A DNA stretch of 16,899 nucleotides, from positions 1-16,899 of the forward strand of contig SDOA01000094.1 of the NCBI GenBank assembly GCA_004524595.1. The letters are read 5' to 3'. This DNA is from Candidatus Thorarchaeota archaeon. GTDB taxonomy: Archaea > Asgardarchaeota > Thorarchaeia > Thorarchaeales > Thorarchaeaceae. Made by a program: the position numbers and the translations under genes. The notes beneath the pieces were generated by a model. It saw nothing but the letters and a program-made list of their open reading frames with translations. It had not been told where the DNA came from and did no database searches. Positions within the stretch are counted from its first letter, which is position 1; the number at the start of each line of letters is the position of its first letter. Positions 1 to 8,051 of this stretch are shown piece by piece.

Positions 1-1734
1 GCAATAATAAACTCGATATATGTTGCAATCATTGTCACAGGATTCTCCGTCCTTCTTGGAGTATTCCTAGCTTTCATCGTTGCAAGGTATGATTTCTTTG
101 GAAAGTCTATAATCCGAACAGTCTTGATTTTTCCACTCTTAGCTACTCCTTTTGTTGGAGCAATCGGAATCAAAGCATTTCTTGGTCTAAATGGATTCTT
201 CAACAATCTCTTCTATGATACTCTTCATATCTTTCCATTACAATTACAGATTAAGGGTCTCGCTGCAATAATTTTTGTCCAGGCATTATCATTGTTCTCT
301 CTTGTATATCTGAATGCATATTCTTCTTTCATGGCAATAGATCCCTCGCTAGAAGAGCAGGCTGAAAATCTAGGTGCAAAAGGATCAAAGCTATTTCGAT
401 CTGTGACACTCCCCTTAGCCATGCCTGGTATTCAAGCAGGAGCAATACTGACATTCATCCTGAGTATTGAAGATTTGGGTACTCCTATTGTTTTTCAGGA
501 CGATCCTCAGGCTAAAAAGACTCTTGCGTTTCAAGTCTTCGATTCATTTCGGTCAGGGTCTTTAGGAATAGATCCGAAAGGACCTGCAATAGGAATCATT
601 CTGTTAATATTTGCACTAGCCGGTTTCTTAGCAATAAGAAAATATGCTGGTGTACGGTCTTATGAGTCTGGTACTAAAGGCGGACAATGGAATCCCCGAA
701 CAAGGCAGCTCCAGTCTCAAAATGTTTCAGTCAATGGTCTTCTCACAGCAGCTGGATGGTTTCTGTTTGTTTACCTGTTGATTCGACCTATCTCCGGATT
801 TCCAATAACGTGGCCACTTTTCTGGTTCTTGGCCTTGTACACATACCTCGGCCGGAATCCTAGATTTCGAGATAGACTTCCAGAATGGTTTGTAAGAAGA
901 CGATTTGGTTTTTCGACTACTATACTACTATATGCTCTACTTATCCCATTACTCTTCCTTGCACTAATCCCTCAAATTAGTGTGATAATACTATCGTTTG
1001 CAGGTCCTTGGGGCAGTAATGCAGTGTTACCTGCAACATGGACATTGGAACATTATTCAATTTTGACGACATATCCTGCAGTCACACAATCAATAACATT
1101 TACTCTCATTTATGGTGCAATTGCTACAGTGTTCATCGTCTTACTGGGAACAAGTGCTGCATATATCATTGCAAGACGTGACATACCTGGCAAGACATAC
1201 TTTGACTTACTTGTAACCTCACCAATTGCGCTCCCAGGTATTGTTATAGCTACAGGCTATTTTATCCTCTATTATCGTACCCCTCTCTTCCCTCTGGATG
1301 CACCGGCATTCCTGATAATAATGTCATATACTATCAGAAAATTCCCGTTCACAGTAAGAGCGGCATATGCTGGATTGCAGTCTACACCTGTAGTACTTGA
1401 AGAAGCATCACAAAACATGGGTGCGAGTAAGAATCAGACCTTTGCAAAAATTACCATGCCTCTCATTGGTGTAAGTGTCCTTGCAGGATCTCTTCTCTCA
1501 TTTGTATATTCAGTAAGTGAAGTAAGTACCAGTCTAATACTGGGAAGCCTTGGACCTGAACAGGCACCAATGACATTCTGGACGAAAGAAGTTTTGCAAT
1601 CACACTCAGCAAGCTATACATCTGCGAATAGCGCAGCATGTTTAGGAGTATTAATGATGGCTATGCAAATGACAGTCATTACTGTTACGAATAAGATCCT
1701 AGGTGCACGGTCTTCGGCCATGACTGGGATATGA
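1..1734 (+). CDS. ABC transporter permease, fused two-domain type (5' end outside window)
   Basis: Membrane permease of an ABC importer in the ferric iron/thiamine/phosphonate-type group. The frame is open from base 1, so the true start lies upstream; the visible part is 577 codons. Two MetI-like permease domains are fused in one chain, separated by a hydrophilic stretch (about nt 640-730) and further membrane segments. Each half carries an EAA loop that docks on the ATPase: the first around nt 345-440 (EEQAENLGAKG, then LPLAMPG), the second around nt 1395-1500 (LEEASQNMGAS, then MPLIGVS). Long hydrophobic segments run throughout. The ATPase gene follows after 9 bases, so the two are one operon; a substrate-binding protein would be expected upstream of the window. 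The substrate cannot be read from the permease. Family confidence is high, substrate confidence low. Confidence 0.9.
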   Translation, partial: AIINSIYVAIIVTGFSVLLGVFLAFIVARYDFFGKSIIRTVLIFPLLATPFVGAIGIKAFLGLNGFFNNLFYDTLHIFPLQLQIKGLAAIIFVQALSLFSLVYLNAYSSFMAIDPSLEEQAENLGAKGSKLFRSVTLPLAMPGIQAGAILTFILSIEDLGTPIVFQDDPQAKKTLAFQVFDSFRSGSLGIDPKGPAIGIILLIFALAGFLAIRKYAGVRSYESGTKGGQWNPRTRQLQSQNVSVNGLLTAAGWFLFVYLLIRPISGFPITWPLFWFLALYTYLGRNPRFRDRLPEWFVRRRFGFSTTILLYALLIPLLFLALIPQISVIILSFAGPWGSNAVLPATWTLEHYSILTTYPAVTQSITFTLIYGAIATVFIVLLGTSAAYIIARRDIPGKTYFDLLVTSPIALPGIVIATGYFILYYRTPLFPLDAPAFLIIMSYTIRKFPFTVRAAYAGLQSTPVVLEEASQNMGASKNQTFAKITMPLIGVSVLAGSLLSFVYSVSEVSTSLILGSLGPEQAPMTFWTKEVLQSHSASYTSANSAACLGVLMMAMQMTVITVTNKILGARSSAMTGI

Positions 1735-1740
1735 GGTGAT
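1733..1740 (+). promoter_or_regulatory. Shine-Dalgarno site of the ABC ATPase gene
   Basis: GAGGTGAT is an eight-base match to the archaeal anti-Shine-Dalgarno complement. It lies 3 bases before the ATG at 1744 and overlaps the permease stop codon (TGA, 1732-1734), which suggests coupled translation of permease and ATPase. Confidence 0.75.
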
Positions 1741-1743
1741 AAA

Positions 1744-2904
1744 ATGGTTGAGATAATATTAGAGAACTTGCGAAAAACCTTTGGTAAAATAATCGCTACT
1801 GATGAAGTGAACATGGTTCTAAAAGAGGGCGAACTCTCAACACTTCTTGGTCCATCCGGTTGTGGAAAGACCACACTGTTGCGCCTAATTGCTGGATTCT
1901 ATGTTCCCGATTCTGGGCATATCTATTTTGATGATCGAGAAATGACAGATGTTCCACCTCATAAGAGAAATACTGGGATGTGTTTTCAGAACTATGCGCT
2001 TTGGCCACACATGACCGTTGCAGACAATGTTGCATATGGTTTGAAACTAAAGCGAGTTCAGGGTATGAAATTCACTAATGATGCCATTAAGAAGAGGGTC
2101 CAAAATTCCCTCAATCTTGTGAGGATGGGCGAGCTTGGTGAACGTCATGTTCATCAATTGTCTGGTGGTCAACAACAGCGAGTAGCTCTTGCTCGTGCAC
2201 TTGTAATAGAGCCAGATGTTCTTCTATTAGATGAACCTCTTTCGAACTTGGACGCAAAGCTTCGTATTGACATGAGAGAAGAGATAATACGAATTCAAAA
2301 AGAGCTTTCAATAACCACAGTTTATGTCACACACGATCAACATGAGGCACTCAGTATCTCTGACAAGGTTGCAGTTATGGATAAGGGATACATTCAACAG
2401 TTTGATAATCCCCGCGAAATCTACGCAAATCCCCAGACTGTATTTGTGGCTGATTTTATCGGGCAATGCACTTTCATCGATGGGGTTGTCCAATCAGTAG
2501 GCGAAAATATCAAAGTGATTATTCCTGATAATCAAGTCGTTACTGGTCGCACGACAATTGATGGATATCCCTTTGAGGTGGGAGAAGCTGTAAAAGCTGC
2601 TGTACGTCCAGAAGACCTTAATCTGACCAAAGAGGGACCGAATGATAATGATATTGTTGGTGAAGTAACTCGTACAATATATGTTGGAAACGCATTGGAG
2701 GTCTATTTCAGGGTAGGTGACATCTCTGCTGAAGCACTATTAGACCCTGACTCTTCAATAAAAGATGGCGATCGGATTCATCTCTTTGCGCCACCTGATG
2801 AGGTCATGATTCTGCCAGTAGGTGGTGTTGATGCATTACGAAAAGTACCTGACCATCCATTAGCTCTGAGCAAACCTCCATCTAATGCTTCCGAGAGTGT
2901 CTAA
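1744..2904 (+). CDS. ABC transporter ATP-binding protein (PotA/FbpC-like, with TOBE region)
   Basis: Cytoplasmic ATPase that would drive the permease encoded just upstream. 386 residues. Walker A GPSGCGKTT is at 36-44, the Q-loop glutamine in CFQNYALWP around 82, the signature LSGGQQQR at 139-146, Walker B VLLLDEP at 159-165, the D-loop SNLDAKL after it, and the switch histidine at 197 (YVTHDQHEA). All catalytic motifs are intact. Residues from about 235 form a C-terminal extension of the TOBE/MOP type found in iron, polyamine, maltose and thiamine importers. The ATG start is supported by a strong ribosome site that overlaps the permease stop. The last 23 bases overlap tgtA on the other strand. 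The substrate is probably ferric iron or a similar small solute, but this is inferred only from permease type. Confidence 0.93.
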   Translation: MVEIILENLRKTFGKIIATDEVNMVLKEGELSTLLGPSGCGKTTLLRLIAGFYVPDSGHIYFDDREMTDVPPHKRNTGMCFQNYALWPHMTVADNVAYGLKLKRVQGMKFTNDAIKKRVQNSLNLVRMGELGERHVHQLSGGQQQRVALARALVIEPDVLLLDEPLSNLDAKLRIDMREEIIRIQKELSITTVYVTHDQHEALSISDKVAVMDKGYIQQFDNPREIYANPQTVFVADFIGQCTFIDGVVQSVGENIKVIIPDNQVVTGRTTIDGYPFEVGEAVKAAVRPEDLNLTKEGPNDNDIVGEVTRTIYVGNALEVYFRVGDISAEALLDPDSSIKDGDRIHLFAPPDEVMILPVGGVDALRKVPDHPLALSKPPSNASESV

Positions 2905-4918
2905 TTGCCACAGCAACTCCACGACTGAAGGCTCTCATCTCTAAACCACTAAGTAGAGCCCTCCCTACGCCCAGAAGATTATGTTGTTCATCGACTACAA
3001 GTACTTCTTCCCCTGCCCTGAGATTGGGGCTTGCGTGTTTCACGAATTTCGCAAGAGCCGATTTTCCATCTGCAACAAACTCTGCAACATCATCTTGCAT
3101 AGTCACAATATACTCCTCAGGGATTGTCATCTTCAAGAGTTCTTCCCCTCCTTTGAATGTAGGTGTGAGTAATCCGGTTGTCGGTACCATTGTGAAGAGG
3201 ATATCTTCTCCTCTAATCACATGCCGTATTTTTCCTGTACTTCTTGAGAAAACAGCGTGAAGATCGGTCGCGTTGGCAAGTTTTTCTGTATCAATTCCCC
3301 ATTGGTAACTCAATACAGCTCTTAGTTTTCTCAGTGTCCAGTCTGCACCTGTGGTTTCTAAATCGCTCAATTCTTGAAGAATTTCAGAAGCTGATACTTT
3401 GACTACAATTTTTAATTCGTTGTCAAGTTTTTCCGCGAGGTTATTTGTCGGACTATCGCGACTGAACCATACAAGATTTTCGAACATTATTTCGTTGAGG
3501 AATTCTTGAAGTCTTTTTTGAGCCATAGTGAGAGTTTCTATGTCTACTCTATTTGAAAAGACACATTGTTGAACCGGATGTACATGCTCAAGCTCCCAAG
3601 GAATAACTCCGATAGGTGTTAGAAAAACTAAGATCACAGTTTCGGAAGTATATTTCTTCACTTCAGAAATTATTGTGCTTGCGGAATCTGAGAACGGACG
3701 TTCTCCTAGATCTGGCACAATAATTATTGTATTTGTTTTTTTGTATGGATATCTTTTAATGACTCGCAAGTGAAATCGAGAAATCTCTGGTCTAAGAACT
3801 GTTTCCGGCCCTGTATAGAAAATTGATGATGACTTACCATAGGGGTCTGACTCAACAACAGAATCCATCTGAGAGACCATCGTCTGTAGGGCTTCAAGAA
3901 GAGATGGATGGCTTCTTGCTCGAACAGCGACAAGTTCGAAGAGTTTTCCATCGCTGATTGCTTGTCGAACTCGTCGCATCTCAGCAACAGATACAAAGAG
4001 ATTGTGTCGCATCAATGCTAGGTCTCTCTCGCCTTTGGGCAATGCCTTCAGGTCTTCCGCTGTGGTTTGGCTACATATTGGACAATCGCAAGGCAGCTCA
4101 GAGAGACTTTCAAGATGAACTGTCCCTGATGTTAGAAGCATCCTCCCGGATTCAGCAAATTTCGCATAAGATGCTGAGTCGAAGAAATCACACCCAAGAT
4201 ATGCAGCTTGAGCGAAAAACATCGGATGTCCACATCCAAATAGATGCACGGGCCTATCAAGCGGAAGGTGTTTCTTTACTGCCATAGTCACTCTAACTAT
4301 GTCTGCATACCTGTACATCTCCATAAATGGAACAACACCTCCAATAGGAAACACATCAAAATCTAAAACACCCATATCTTTAGCTGACCTCTCTCGTAAG
4401 TCTTCGTATACTCCTCCTTGTATTGTACCTGCGAGCATCATTTCACCTTTCATACTAACTGACTGTCTTGCTCGCTCGAGAGATAGATTGACATCTCTTT
4501 CTACTTGCGACTTGGGGACGTCTGGCTTTGAAAATGCGTCCAAGATAGTACCGATATCTGTACCTATCTTTTTCTGAAATTCAATGATTGCAACTGGATC
4601 AATCTCCTCCTCCGGTAGATCATGAAAGTACATCTGAAAAGTACCAGAATCTGTCATGATAGGTCTATCAAAATCTAATAGTCCATGAACCCCCTCTGCA
4701 AGGGCTTTGTTTCGGAATCGTTCATGCGAATTGATAATATACGAATTTGTTATGACCATTTGAAATCCAAAGTCGTCAACTAGTTCTTGAGGTCTTATCA
4801 CGGACTTACCCGGATGTACTACTGGCATAAGCAGGGGGGTTCTCAGTATCCCGTGTCTTGTAACGAATCTACCTAACCGTGCAAGACCATCTTTTGCTCT
4901 GATTTCAAAATTTGACAT
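2882..4918 (-). CDS. tgtA: archaeosine tRNA-guanine transglycosylase (arcTGT) with C-terminal PUA domain
   Basis: Exchanges guanine for preQ0 at position 15 of archaeal tRNAs, the first tRNA-level step in making archaeosine. 678 residues from the chosen start. The N-terminal TIM-barrel has the base-binding aspartate in MTDSGTFQ (D90), QGGVYEDLRER, the PIGGVVP loop, and the nucleophile region FDSASYAKFA (D247). The zinc site is CDCPIC (C277, C279, C282) with H305 in RHNL. A long middle region follows, then a PUA RNA-binding domain over roughly the last 80 residues. I chose ATG 4918 because family members begin close to the (F)EI(R/K)A(K/R)DGLAR motif; an in-frame ATG at 4939 would add MGHSGMF. 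The gene diverges from hflX and converges on the ABC ATPase gene with a 23-base overlap. arcS, the usual partner enzyme, is not in the window. Confidence 0.95.
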   Translation of the reverse strand: MSNFEIRAKDGLARLGRFVTRHGILRTPLLMPVVHPGKSVIRPQELVDDFGFQMVITNSYIINSHERFRNKALAEGVHGLLDFDRPIMTDSGTFQMYFHDLPEEEIDPVAIIEFQKKIGTDIGTILDAFSKPDVPKSQVERDVNLSLERARQSVSMKGEMMLAGTIQGGVYEDLRERSAKDMGVLDFDVFPIGGVVPFMEMYRYADIVRVTMAVKKHLPLDRPVHLFGCGHPMFFAQAAYLGCDFFDSASYAKFAESGRMLLTSGTVHLESLSELPCDCPICSQTTAEDLKALPKGERDLALMRHNLFVSVAEMRRVRQAISDGKLFELVAVRARSHPSLLEALQTMVSQMDSVVESDPYGKSSSIFYTGPETVLRPEISRFHLRVIKRYPYKKTNTIIIVPDLGERPFSDSASTIISEVKKYTSETVILVFLTPIGVIPWELEHVHPVQQCVFSNRVDIETLTMAQKRLQEFLNEIMFENLVWFSRDSPTNNLAEKLDNELKIVVKVSASEILQELSDLETTGADWTLRKLRAVLSYQWGIDTEKLANATDLHAVFSRSTGKIRHVIRGEDILFTMVPTTGLLTPTFKGGEELLKMTIPEEYIVTMQDDVAEFVADGKSALAKFVKHASPNLRAGEEVLVVDEQHNLLGVGRALLSGLEMRAFSRGVAVAIRHSRKH

Positions 4919-4950
4919 GAACATTCCCGAATGACCCATCTTTAGTTATC

Positions 4951-4969
4951 CAAAGAATCTTTCTCTTTG
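4951..4969. repeat. short inverted repeat in the tgtA/hflX divergent spacer
   Basis: CAAAGA (4951-4956) and TCTTTG (4964-4969) are perfect inverted arms around 7 bases. The spacer between the two start codons is 105 bases and holds no gene. The repeat could be a hairpin or a protein site, but a six-base arm is easily chance in AT-rich DNA. Confidence 0.3.
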
Positions 4970-4996
4970 TCAAATGATTATTCATCAATAGCTGTC

Positions 4997-5002
4997 TTTA
5001 AG
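4997..5002 (+). promoter_or_regulatory. possible TATA box for a leaderless hflX transcript
   Basis: TTTAAG is centred about 25 bases before ATG 5024, the spacing expected if transcription begins at or next to the start codon. No Shine-Dalgarno site precedes that ATG, which fits a leaderless mRNA. The motif is weak and the call is tentative. Confidence 0.3.
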
Positions 5003-5023
5003 ACACAATGCGATAATATCACG

Positions 5024-6307
5024 ATGATGGTCGATGCTACTGCATTACTTGTACAGCGAAGAAAGTATGATGAACCTGATTTGCTGGAGGAGTTTGCTGC
5101 ACTTGCTGCCACCGCTAAATATGAGGTAGTTGGCACCTTCGATATTGTTAGTGCTCCATCTGCGAAGTATGGAATACGAAGCGGTAAAGCCGAAGAAATT
5201 AAGATTTGGATTGAAGCGAACAAGCCTGATTTCGTATTATTTTCTCCCGGTCTAAAATCTAGTCAGATATTTCGACTTATGGAACTCTGGGAAACAGAAG
5301 TACGAGACAGAACACAGGTTATCCTTGAGATATTTGATAAACATGCTCGTACACAACAAGCTAAATTGCAGATAGAACAGGCTCGGCTCAAATATGAGCT
5401 ACCTTTTGAACGTCACCAGATTCGAATGCGTCTTCAATCTGAACATACTGGAGACCGGCCAATTGCAGAACAGATTGGAGCAGGTGAAGATCTATTGAAT
5501 CTCCGAATTCAAGAACTTCGCCGTAGGATTGCTACAATCTCAGACAAACTCGTTAAAATCTCCCAAGCACAGGAACTGAAGAAGAAGAAACGTGCGAACA
5601 AGGGATTTGTGGAGATCACTCTTGCTGGTTATACAAACGCTGGTAAGAGCACACTTCATAATGCCTTAACAAGATCTGAAGTAGAGATTGCAGATGAACT
5701 CTTCACAACTCTATCTACAAAGACTGCAGAGCTAGATATTCCCGGTCATCAGATTGTGCTCTCAGACTCTGTTGGATTCATCAGTAATCTTCCTACATCT
5801 CTCCTGCAAGCCTTTAATACAACTCTAATGGAAGTCGCTGATGCAGATGTCATCGTTCTTGTCATAGATGCTTCAGACTCGATAGATGAAATGCAACGGA
5901 AGATTGACACATGTCTGGAAACCTTTTATGAAATTGGCGCAAATGGCGTTCCAATCATTGCAGTCCTTAACAAGATTGACTTGATTCCTCAGGATTCACT
6001 TGAAGAAAAAATAGAACTATTATCTGAGGTTTCAATCCATATTGTTCCAATCTCTGCAAAAGAGAGAATAAACCTCGAAAATCTCATCGAAGCAATTAAT
6101 AATTCACTACCCTGCCTTGCTTTATATTCCATCTCATTGCCCTATGGGAACACAGGAATGTCTACCTTATCTTGGCTTCATGAATATGCAATCATTGAAG
6201 AGGCAACATATTCAGAAAATCATATTGAAGTAAAAGCAAGATTGAACTCTGAGGTCATCCAGAAACTCTCGAGAGAATTGAATCCCTCTTCAATAAAGAA
6301 GCTCTGA
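5024..6307 (+). CDS. hflX: ribosome-associated GTPase HflX
   Basis: GTPase of the Obg-HflX superfamily, which binds the large ribosomal subunit and in bacteria splits stalled ribosomes. The N-terminal HflX domain (about 150 residues) is followed by a basic coiled-coil linker rich in Arg, Lys and Glu. The G domain then has G1 GYTNAGKST, a G2 threonine in LFTTLSTKT, G3 DSVGF and G4 NKID, all intact. A short C-terminal domain follows. The frame is open from TTG 4967, but archaeal HflX proteins begin close to the ALLVQRR strand, so ATG 5024 (or 5027) is preferred; neither option has a Shine-Dalgarno site. A run of six T after the stop (6317-6322) could end the transcript. The gene looks like ordinary housekeeping and not part of the C1 cluster that follows. 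Confidence 0.92.
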   Translation: MMVDATALLVQRRKYDEPDLLEEFAALAATAKYEVVGTFDIVSAPSAKYGIRSGKAEEIKIWIEANKPDFVLFSPGLKSSQIFRLMELWETEVRDRTQVILEIFDKHARTQQAKLQIEQARLKYELPFERHQIRMRLQSEHTGDRPIAEQIGAGEDLLNLRIQELRRRIATISDKLVKISQAQELKKKKRANKGFVEITLAGYTNAGKSTLHNALTRSEVEIADELFTTLSTKTAELDIPGHQIVLSDSVGFISNLPTSLLQAFNTTLMEVADADVIVLVIDASDSIDEMQRKIDTCLETFYEIGANGVPIIAVLNKIDLIPQDSLEEKIELLSEVSIHIVPISAKERINLENLIEAINNSLPCLALYSISLPYGNTGMSTLSWLHEYAIIEEATYSENHIEVKARLNSEVIQKLSRELNPSSIKKL

Positions 6308-6316
6308 AAGCGCAGG

Positions 6317-6322
6317 TTTTTT
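6317..6322 (+). terminator. weak oligo-T terminator candidate after hflX
   Basis: Six consecutive T residues start 9 bases after the hflX stop codon. Archaeal RNA polymerase can terminate on U-tracts without a hairpin, and none is visible here. A run of six is short, so this is only a candidate. Confidence 0.3.
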
Positions 6323-6363
6323 ACAGAAACAATGATAATCACCAATTAGCAGGTTCGTATAAT

Positions 6364-7026
6364 ATGATATTCATGACCCTCAAGTCAAAGGAACAAATAT
6401 TGGAGATGCTTGAGGGATACGACCGTATAGTCCTTTTTGGGGACTCTGGTTGTGCTCAACTTTGTGATGTTGGTGGTATTATCCAGTTAGAAGATATGGA
6501 AGACTTTCTGCGAGAGAATGGAAAGAACGTACTTGGTCACCTGTTTATTTATGGTGGTATCTGTGATGAAAATGCACTAAAACAGGAGATAGAAGCTAAG
6601 CGAAACATCATCGACTCTGCGGATGCCTTCTTAGTTCAAGCGTGTGGTGTTGCAACACAAAACATCACAAAGATACTTCCAGATAAGGAATCATTCCCCG
6701 CTACTGATTCTAAGTTTCTTGGAACAATGCCTGAGCGATTCCGCCACAATGAAACCTGCGCGATGTGTGGAGAGTGTATTCTTCATCTGACTGCAGGCAT
6801 CTGCCCTATTGCCCGATGTGCGAAAGGAATATTGAATGGCCCCTGCGGGGGTTCGATGGATGGAAAGTGTGAGCGCGATTCAGAGACCGACTGTGTATGG
6901 CAATTGATCTATGACCGATTGAATAAATTGGATAAGCTAGATAACATTCGGAAGATCTGGGAGATAAAGGATTGGAGCCCATCAATGGGTCCAAGAAATG
7001 TAGTACAATCTGAACAGGAATCATAA
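6364..7026 (+). CDS. metV: MetV-like zinc/cysteine-rich partner of methylenetetrahydrofolate reductase
   Basis: Resembles MetV, the small partner of MetF in the acetogen-type methylene-tetrahydrofolate reductase (methylene-THF reductase C-terminal domain family). 220 residues. The N-terminal half is an alpha/beta domain with cysteines at 30, 34 and 94 (GDSGCAQLC, VQACGVA). The C-terminal half has a dense cysteine set: C132, C135, C138, C147, C152, C161, C169 and C177, in the motifs CAMCGEC, GICPIARCAKG and GPCGGSMDGKC. These probably bind metal, either zinc or an Fe-S cluster. The metF-like gene follows after an 85-100 base gap, which supports a two-subunit enzyme. ATG 6364 and ATG 6373 are both possible starts; neither has a clear Shine-Dalgarno site. 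This is probably the first gene of the C1 cluster. Confidence 0.85.
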   Translation: MIFMTLKSKEQILEMLEGYDRIVLFGDSGCAQLCDVGGIIQLEDMEDFLRENGKNVLGHLFIYGGICDENALKQEIEAKRNIIDSADAFLVQACGVATQNITKILPDKESFPATDSKFLGTMPERFRHNETCAMCGECILHLTAGICPIARCAKGILNGPCGGSMDGKCERDSETDCVWQLIYDRLNKLDKLDNIRKIWEIKDWSPSMGPRNVVQSEQES

Positions 7027-7073
7027 TTAATGCAGAGTGTCAGACAAGCTTCAGTAAAAGCAATTAAGGATAC

Positions 7074-7091
7074 ATAATCTTCGGAGATTAT
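7074..7091 (+). other. perfect 7-bp hairpin between metV and metF
   Basis: ATAATCT (7074-7080) and AGATTAT (7085-7091) are exact complements around a TCGG loop. The hairpin ends 7 bases before the metF ribosome site (7099-7104). It could be an mRNA processing or stability element setting the relative output of the two subunits. It is too AT-rich, and lacks a T tract, to be a convincing terminator. Confidence 0.45.
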
Positions 7092-7098
7092 AGATAAC

Positions 7099-7104
7099 GG
7101 GAGG
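7099..7104 (+). promoter_or_regulatory. Shine-Dalgarno site of metF, pointing to a CTG start at 7112
   Basis: GGGAGG sits 7 bases before an in-frame CTG (7112-7114), the same spacing as at the mtrA-like gene downstream. It lies 22 bases before the first in-frame TTG (7127), too far for normal initiation. There is no in-frame ATG, GTG or TTG between them. Confidence 0.55.
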
Positions 7105-7126
7105 ATTACATCTGATAGTATCTAGA

Positions 7127-8044
7127 TTGAAGCGAATAATTGACTCTGGTGAGTTTTGTGTGACCGGAGAGATAGGGCCTCCTCGTGGTGCAGACCATAA
7201 CATAGTAATCGAACGAACGAGACTGATCGCGGATTTCTGTGACGCAGTGAATATTACTGACAACGTACGTGGTATCCCTTCAATGAGCAGTGCTGTCTGT
7301 GCCAAGTATGTAATTGAAACAGGGGCAGAACCCATTATGCAGATGTCCACTCGTGATAGAAATCGAATTTCAATTGAGAGTGAACTTTATGGTGCATATG
7401 CTCTCGGGATTCGGAATATCCTATTTATTACAGGTGACCACACTCTACTCGGCTCTCATCCAGAAGCAAAGATGGTCTATGATATTGACTCGATTCAAGC
7501 TTTGAAACTGGCAACCCATTTAATGAGTGGAACAGATCTTGCAGGTGATACCTTAGAGGGAACCCCACAATTCCTCTTGGGCTCAACCTTCAATCCCTAC
7601 GCTGATCCACTAGAGATGCATGCTATACGTGTTGAGAAAAAACGAGATGCTGGGGCGCAATTCTTTCAGACCCAGGCAATTTTTGATACAAACAGATTAG
7701 AGTCCTTCATGGACCTTGTTAGAGACCTCAATATCAAGGTGCTTGCAGGTATTATTCCTCTAAAGGGCCCAAAAATGGCGCAATTCATGAATAAACGAGT
7801 TCCAGGAATAAAAATCCCCAAGGATTTTATTACGAGACTAGAGGCAGCAGGTGAGGGTCTTAAGGAAGAACCAAAGCGAACTGCAATGAGAGAGGAAGGA
7901 CTTCTCATAGCCTCAGAGACTATCCAATCGATTCGAAGCATCAAAGGCATCAATGGTATTCATTTGATGGGAATTGGATGGGAAGAGAGTATTCCTGAAC
8001 TTGTGAAACGGGCGGGTCTTTATCCCCGACCAAAGGTGGTGTGA
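7127..8044 (+). CDS. metF: methylenetetrahydrofolate reductase (MetF-like)
   Basis: Flavin TIM-barrel enzyme that interconverts methylene- and methyl-tetrahydropterin. 305 residues from TTG 7127. Family landmarks are GEIGPPRG with the catalytic-type glutamate at 15, VNITDNVRG around 42-49, the RDRNR strand at 77-81, ITGDH at 101-105, and LAGIIPLKG in the C-terminal part. The true start is probably CTG 7112, adding five residues ahead of LKRIID, because the only good ribosome site fits it and family members usually have a few residues before this helix. The gene lies between the MetV partner and mtrH1, which starts 7 bases after the stop. Whether the pterin is H4folate or H4methanopterin, and the electron donor, cannot be told from sequence. 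It is not the F420-dependent Mer typical of methanogens. Confidence 0.9.
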   Translation: MKRIIDSGEFCVTGEIGPPRGADHNIVIERTRLIADFCDAVNITDNVRGIPSMSSAVCAKYVIETGAEPIMQMSTRDRNRISIESELYGAYALGIRNILFITGDHTLLGSHPEAKMVYDIDSIQALKLATHLMSGTDLAGDTLEGTPQFLLGSTFNPYADPLEMHAIRVEKKRDAGAQFFQTQAIFDTNRLESFMDLVRDLNIKVLAGIIPLKGPKMAQFMNKRVPGIKIPKDFITRLEAAGEGLKEEPKRTAMREEGLLIASETIQSIRSIKGINGIHLMGIGWEESIPELVKRAGLYPRPKVV

Positions 8045-8051
8045 TTGTTAC

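Noticed and set aside
1..2904. ABC transporter as part of the C1 system, for example methyl-compound uptake
   Set aside because: It is separated from the C1 genes by tgtA on the opposite strand and by hflX, and its permease type points to iron- or thiamine-like solutes. Proximity alone does not support a link.
3958..4287. 109-codon plus-strand frame inside tgtA
   Set aside because: Antisense to the zinc-site and TIM-barrel coding region of tgtA, with no domain or ribosome site of its own.
7027..7111. Intrinsic terminator between metV and metF
   Set aside because: The hairpin is AT-rich and is followed by AGATAACGGG rather than a T tract. The two genes are also expected to be co-expressed.
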